DNA of 7,102 nt from Firmicutes bacterium UBA3936 (GTDB lineage: Bacteria > Bacillota > Dethiobacteria > Dethiobacterales > Dethiobacteraceae), in contig DGEC01000006.1 of assembly GCA_002385745.1 (NCBI GenBank), forward strand, positions 1 through 7,102, written 5' to 3'. Under the pieces are notes generated by a model. That model ran no database searches. It was not told the origin of the DNA and saw only the letters and a list, made by a program, of their open reading frames with translations. The translations under genes were made by a program, and so were the position numbers. Each line of letters starts with the position of its first letter. Position 1 is the stretch's first letter. This document shows positions 5,454 through 7,102 of this stretch, piece by piece.

Positions 5454-6833
5454 ATGGCAGGTATTAACGGACTGGTTTCAGGTGTATTTGCAGATAGGAA
5501 CTATTTGCGGATGCTTTTAAAACTGGCACTGCCTGTAATGATTCAAAACTTTTTGGGTTCTTTTTTGAATATGGTGGACACGGTAATGGTGGGGAGACTG
5601 GGAGAATTTGAAATTGCCGCCGTTGGCATTGCCAACCAGTATTTCTTTTTTTATCACATGATTTTAATCGGCATTTGCTCAGGCTGCGGTGTTTTTATCT
5701 CCCAGTTCTGGGGGAAAAGGGATATCACAAATATCCGGCGCTTTGTCGGCCTGGGAATAGTTTCATCACTCATTGTGTCCTTAATTTTTGTTGCCGTCGG
5801 GTGGGCAAACCCCGCCTTCATTATTTCCCTGTTTAACAAAGAAGATGCGATACTGGAACTGGGCGGCAGCTACCTGCAGATTGTTCTTATCGCTTATCTT
5901 TTTACCGGTATCACCTTTATCTACAACATTTCTCTCCGCTCCGTCGGTAATGCCGTACTGCCTATGCTGGTAAGCATTTCCGCCCTCTGCACCAATGTGG
6001 TGCTGAACTACATCCTGATTTTCGGCAAACTCGGCCCCGCCCTGGGTGTCCGGGGAGCGGCCATAGCCACCGTGATTGCCAGAATAGTAGAAACCATAAT
6101 TTTAATAGCTGTTATCTACTCCCGGAAAACCGCCCTTGCCGCTTCCCTGAAAGAGTTGACGGATATCACAGCCGGTTTTGTGAAAAAAGCATACGCGGTC
6201 ATCCTGCCCGCCCTGCTTAATGACGTCTGCTGGGGGCTGGCCAGTGTTGTGTATCTTGCAGCATACGGCAGAATCGGCTCCCAGGCGGTAGCCGTTATTC
6301 AAATCTGCAATACAATTCATGACCTGTTCTTTGTCGTTATGATAGGCCTTTGCAGCGCCGCCTCGGTCATGATCGGCAACAGCATCGGCGCAGACAAAGA
6401 GAAACAAAGCAGGAGCTATGCAAGAAAGTTTACAGTTCTTGCTTTCCTCGTGGGGCTTGTCCTGGGAGCGATACTGGCAGCGACAGCTCCCCAGCTTCTG
6501 AAACTGTTTAATGTATCCCCTGAGACGGCAGCTTCCGCAAGGTTCGTTCTGTATACCATTTCCGCAGTATTCATTATCAGATCGCTCGACATCATGTTCA
6601 TTGTCGGCATCTTCAGAGGTGGCGGAGACACAAGAACCTCTCTGTTGATAGAAGGCTGCACCATGTGGTTTATCGGCGTGCCTCTAACCGTCATAGCCGC
6701 CCTTGTGCTCCACTTGCCCGTCCACCTTGTCTATGCCGTTGCCTTAACTGAAGAATTTGTCAAGTGCATCCTCTGCATCATACATTTCAGATCCGGAAAG
6801 TGGGTAAAAAACCTTACTTACAGTACAGCTTAG
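5454..6833 (+). CDS. MATE-family multidrug/cation efflux transporter
   Basis: 459-residue inner-membrane antiporter of the MATE (multidrug and toxic compound extrusion, NorM/DinF-like) superfamily, which exports cationic compounds in exchange for Na+ or H+. About twelve hydrophobic segments are arranged as two similar halves. Family marks include LALPVMIQNFLGSFLNMVDT with MVGRLG (residues 24-50), the loop SLRSVGNAVLP (160-170) and its counterpart FRGGGDTRTS (387-396) in the second half. The substrate cannot be read from sequence. An upstream in-frame ATG at 5370 would add 28 residues, but it lies within or before the predicted transcription start; the ATG at 5454 has GGAGG (5442-5446) seven bases upstream and begins the normal short N-terminus, so it is chosen. 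Monocistronic; lies next to a CRISPR leader. Confidence 0.92.
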   Translation: MAGINGLVSGVFADRNYLRMLLKLALPVMIQNFLGSFLNMVDTVMVGRLGEFEIAAVGIANQYFFFYHMILIGICSGCGVFISQFWGKRDITNIRRFVGLGIVSSLIVSLIFVAVGWANPAFIISLFNKEDAILELGGSYLQIVLIAYLFTGITFIYNISLRSVGNAVLPMLVSISALCTNVVLNYILIFGKLGPALGVRGAAIATVIARIVETIILIAVIYSRKTALAASLKELTDITAGFVKKAYAVILPALLNDVCWGLASVVYLAAYGRIGSQAVAVIQICNTIHDLFFVVMIGLCSAASVMIGNSIGADKEKQSRSYARKFTVLAFLVGLVLGAILAATAPQLLKLFNVSPETAASARFVLYTISAVFIIRSLDIMFIVGIFRGGGDTRTSLLIEGCTMWFIGVPLTVIAALVLHLPVHLVYAVALTEEFVKCILCIIHFRSGKWVKNLTYSTA

Positions 6834-6870
6834 CTTCAAAGAGCTTTTCCGCTGTATAAACAGGTTTTTC
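6824..6870 (+). terminator. Weak candidate terminator of the MATE gene
   Basis: TACAGC (6824-6829) can pair with GCTGTA (6851-6856), with an inner AGCT/AGCT pairing, overlapping the stop codon. A short T-run (6865-6869) follows 9 bases later. The stem is short and the T-run is displaced, so this is a weak call; no better terminator is visible. Confidence 0.25.
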
Positions 6871-7081
6871 TAAATTTTAGTAGAATAAAAGCTATAATTG
6901 CATGATCTGGGAAATTGTCGTCGATCTATAATAATGCAAAAAACCCTGGAGATCGACAACAGCCTTAAATTTTCCTTAATGACTATAATTCAAGGCTGAA
7001 CAGTGCGTTTTGTCTCTGATAAGTTCGTTTACTTATCATAACAAAAAACTGAAAAACCGTTCAGTTTCAGTACATTAACGG
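6834..7081 (+). promoter_or_regulatory. CRISPR leader region (candidate)
   Basis: AT-rich non-coding DNA immediately upstream of a CRISPR-like repeat in the orientation where the leader is expected. It contains no ORF of note. It holds four successive inverted repeats: TTG-tcg-TCGATCT with AGATCGACAA (6915-6927 and 6950-6959), CAGCCTT/AAGGCTG (6960-6966 and 6992-6998, with AATT/AATT inside), TGATAAGT/ACTTATCA (7017-7024 and 7031-7038) and AAACTGAA/TTCAGTTT (7046-7053 and 7060-7067). Leaders drive pre-crRNA transcription and guide spacer insertion. The call depends on the repeat identification at 7082. Confidence 0.55.
7010..7039 (+). promoter_or_regulatory. Candidate pre-crRNA promoter in the leader
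   Basis: TTGTCT (7010-7015) and TATCAT (7034-7039) are 18 bases apart, with transcription predicted near 7046, about 36 bases before the repeat. The palindrome TGATAAGT-N6-ACTTATCA fills the spacer and overlaps the -10, so it could be an operator. Hexamers are only moderate matches. Confidence 0.4.
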
Positions 7082-7102
7082 GTTTGTAGCCTACCTATAA
7101 GG
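7082..7102 (+). CRISPR. Partial first CRISPR repeat at the window edge
   Basis: The final 21 bases, GTTTGTAGCC-TACCTATAAG-G, match from memory the 5' two thirds of a 30-base repeat family found in Firmicutes and thermophilic Clostridia that ends in ATTGAAAC, usually linked to type I-B or III systems. The array would continue to the right. Repetition itself cannot be seen, since only one partial copy is in the window; the remaining nine bases are predicted to be close to AATTGAAAC. No cas gene is in the window, so the type is inferred from repeat sequence only. Confidence 0.7.

Noticed and set aside
6893..6932. Two TATAAT hexamers (6893-6898, 6927-6932) as leader promoters.
   Set aside because: Neither has an acceptable -35 at 16-18 bases; in AT-rich DNA such hexamers occur by chance.
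1..7102. Mobile elements, tRNA or rRNA genes, toxin-antitoxin pairs and cas genes.
   Set aside because: No transposase, integrase, terminal inverted repeats, tRNA cloverleaf, rRNA sequence or Cas-like protein is seen in any frame.

Overview
The window reads as chromosomal DNA from an anaerobic, mid-GC Firmicute, probably a Clostridia/Peptococcaceae-type bacterium. This rests on strong AGGAGG-like ribosome binding sites, clean sigma-A promoters, Rho-independent terminators, a PucR-type regulator, a DUF3888-like protein and a GTTTGTAG-type CRISPR repeat. Lineage is inferred from gene style only.

Left part (1-2462): the 3' end of a thiolase gene (+) meets a GNAT acetyltransferase gene (-) at a shared bidirectional terminator. 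Upstream of the GNAT gene lies a 537-residue PucR/CdaR-type regulator (-). Both minus-strand genes have their own promoter. The PucR promoter carries two overlapping AT-rich palindromes, a probable operator.

Middle (2463-3135): about 670 bases without a convincing gene. The part from about 2745 to 3060 is strongly strand-asymmetric (A about 44%, T about 11% over 2821-3060) and ends at a very strong bidirectional hairpin terminator. It may be an untranslated RNA, a small unusual coding region or decayed DNA.

Right part (3136-6833): a minus-strand pair encodes a membrane-anchored DUF3888-like protein and a MenA-type UbiA prenyltransferase. Divergent from it, a plus-strand cupin gene has a promoter, a 13-codon leader ORF with its own ribosome binding site, and a terminator. 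A MATE-family efflux gene follows with its own promoter, which shows that the true start is the ATG at 5454.

End (6834-7102): an AT-rich, hairpin-rich stretch leads into 21 bases that match, from memory, the start of a known Firmicute CRISPR repeat family. The window appears to stop inside the first repeat of an array, with its leader at 6834-7081. No cas gene is present.

The genes do not form one pathway. The supportable units are the UbiA/DUF3888 operon, the autonomous cupin and MATE transcription units, and the CRISPR leader.
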